A DNA stretch of 5,952 bases, taken from an uncultured Clostridia bacterium (GTDB lineage: Bacteria; Bacillota; Clostridia; UBA1381). The notes beneath the pieces were generated by a model that was given only the letters and a program-made list of their open reading frames with translations, ran no database searches and was not told the origin of the DNA. The stretch spans positions 1-5,952 of the forward strand of contig CAKSPW010000097.1 in assembly GCA_934486495.1 (NCBI GenBank). The letters run 5' to 3'. Shown here in pieces: positions 5,848 to 5,952 of the stretch. Positions within the stretch are counted from its first letter, which is position 1; every line of letters begins with the position of its first letter. The translations under genes and the position numbers were made by a program.

Positions 5848-5851
5848 GAGG
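5846..5851 (+). promoter_or_regulatory. ribosome binding site for the last gene
   Basis: A perfect AGGAGG overlaps the TAG stop (5845-5847) of the zinc-ribbon membrane gene and lies 8 bases before the ATG at 5860. This shows tight coupling of the two genes. Confidence 0.9.
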
Positions 5852-5859
5852 TAAGTTTG

Positions 5860-5952
5860 ATGAAAAGATTTGTTATGATGATGATAACCGCCGTTTGTAT
5901 TTTATCCGCACTGACCGTAAGCGCAGAATTTAAAGCTCCCGCCGTTTATGAC
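5860..5952 (+). CDS. N-terminus of a secreted protein, possibly TPM-domain (partial)
   Basis: The frame is open from ATG 5860 to the window edge and gives 31 residues. It starts MKRFVMMMITAV and has a hydrophobic core ending in a VSA|E signal-peptidase site. The visible mature start is EFKAPAVYD. A Pro-x-Val-x-Asp opening just after a signal peptide is how many TPM-domain (YgcG-like) exported proteins begin, and I recall such genes next to TFIIB-type zinc-ribbon membrane genes. With only nine mature residues visible, the family call is inference. The Shine-Dalgarno is perfect and the gene is in the same transcription unit as 4768-5847. Confidence 0.75.
   Translation, partial: MKRFVMMMITAVCILSALTVSAEFKAPAVYD

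Overview
The window looks like a chromosomal stretch from an anaerobic gut-type Firmicute of the class Clostridia. The evidence is the moderate base composition, the AGGAGG-type ribosome binding sites, the short Lys-rich signal peptides, and surface-protein modules of a kind I associate with this class. This placement is inference. Every supported gene is on the + strand, and I see no RNA gene, insertion sequence or CRISPR array.

Layout. (1) 2-58 is the 3' end of a gene whose product ends in a Cys-x2-Cys knuckle. (2) 59-179 is non-coding and holds an imperfect hairpin. (3) 180-461 encodes a 93-residue cytosolic double zinc-ribbon protein. (4) Two bases later, 464-4630 encodes a secreted protein of 1388 residues that dominates the window. 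It has a signal peptide, then about 520 residues with about 114 cysteines in nested tandem repeats (two ~104-residue units followed by five ~50-residue units). A second half follows with six His-Trp/Cys-x2-Cys modules, two beta-rich or Ig-like segments, and a C-terminal tandem pair of ~90-residue domains. (5) 4631-4767 carries a near-consensus extended -10 sigma-A promoter and a leader hairpin with a 13-bp perfect stem. (6) 4768-5847 encodes a zinc-ribbon (often called TFIIB-type) protein with one C-terminal membrane helix. (7) 5860-5952 is the start of another secreted protein, cut by the window edge, possibly a TPM-domain protein.

How the genes may work together. The first three genes probably form one transcription unit: the stop-to-start gap before the large gene is two bases, and no convincing promoter precedes the small zinc-ribbon gene. 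The last two genes form a second unit driven by the 4671-4699 promoter. Every complete product is rich in Cys-x2-Cys knuckles, and the large one carries them outside the membrane. The point most worth following up is this exported, acidic, cysteine-dense repeat array, for which I recognise no named family. Its function (metal binding, a disulfide-stiffened stalk, or redox buffering) cannot be settled from sequence alone.
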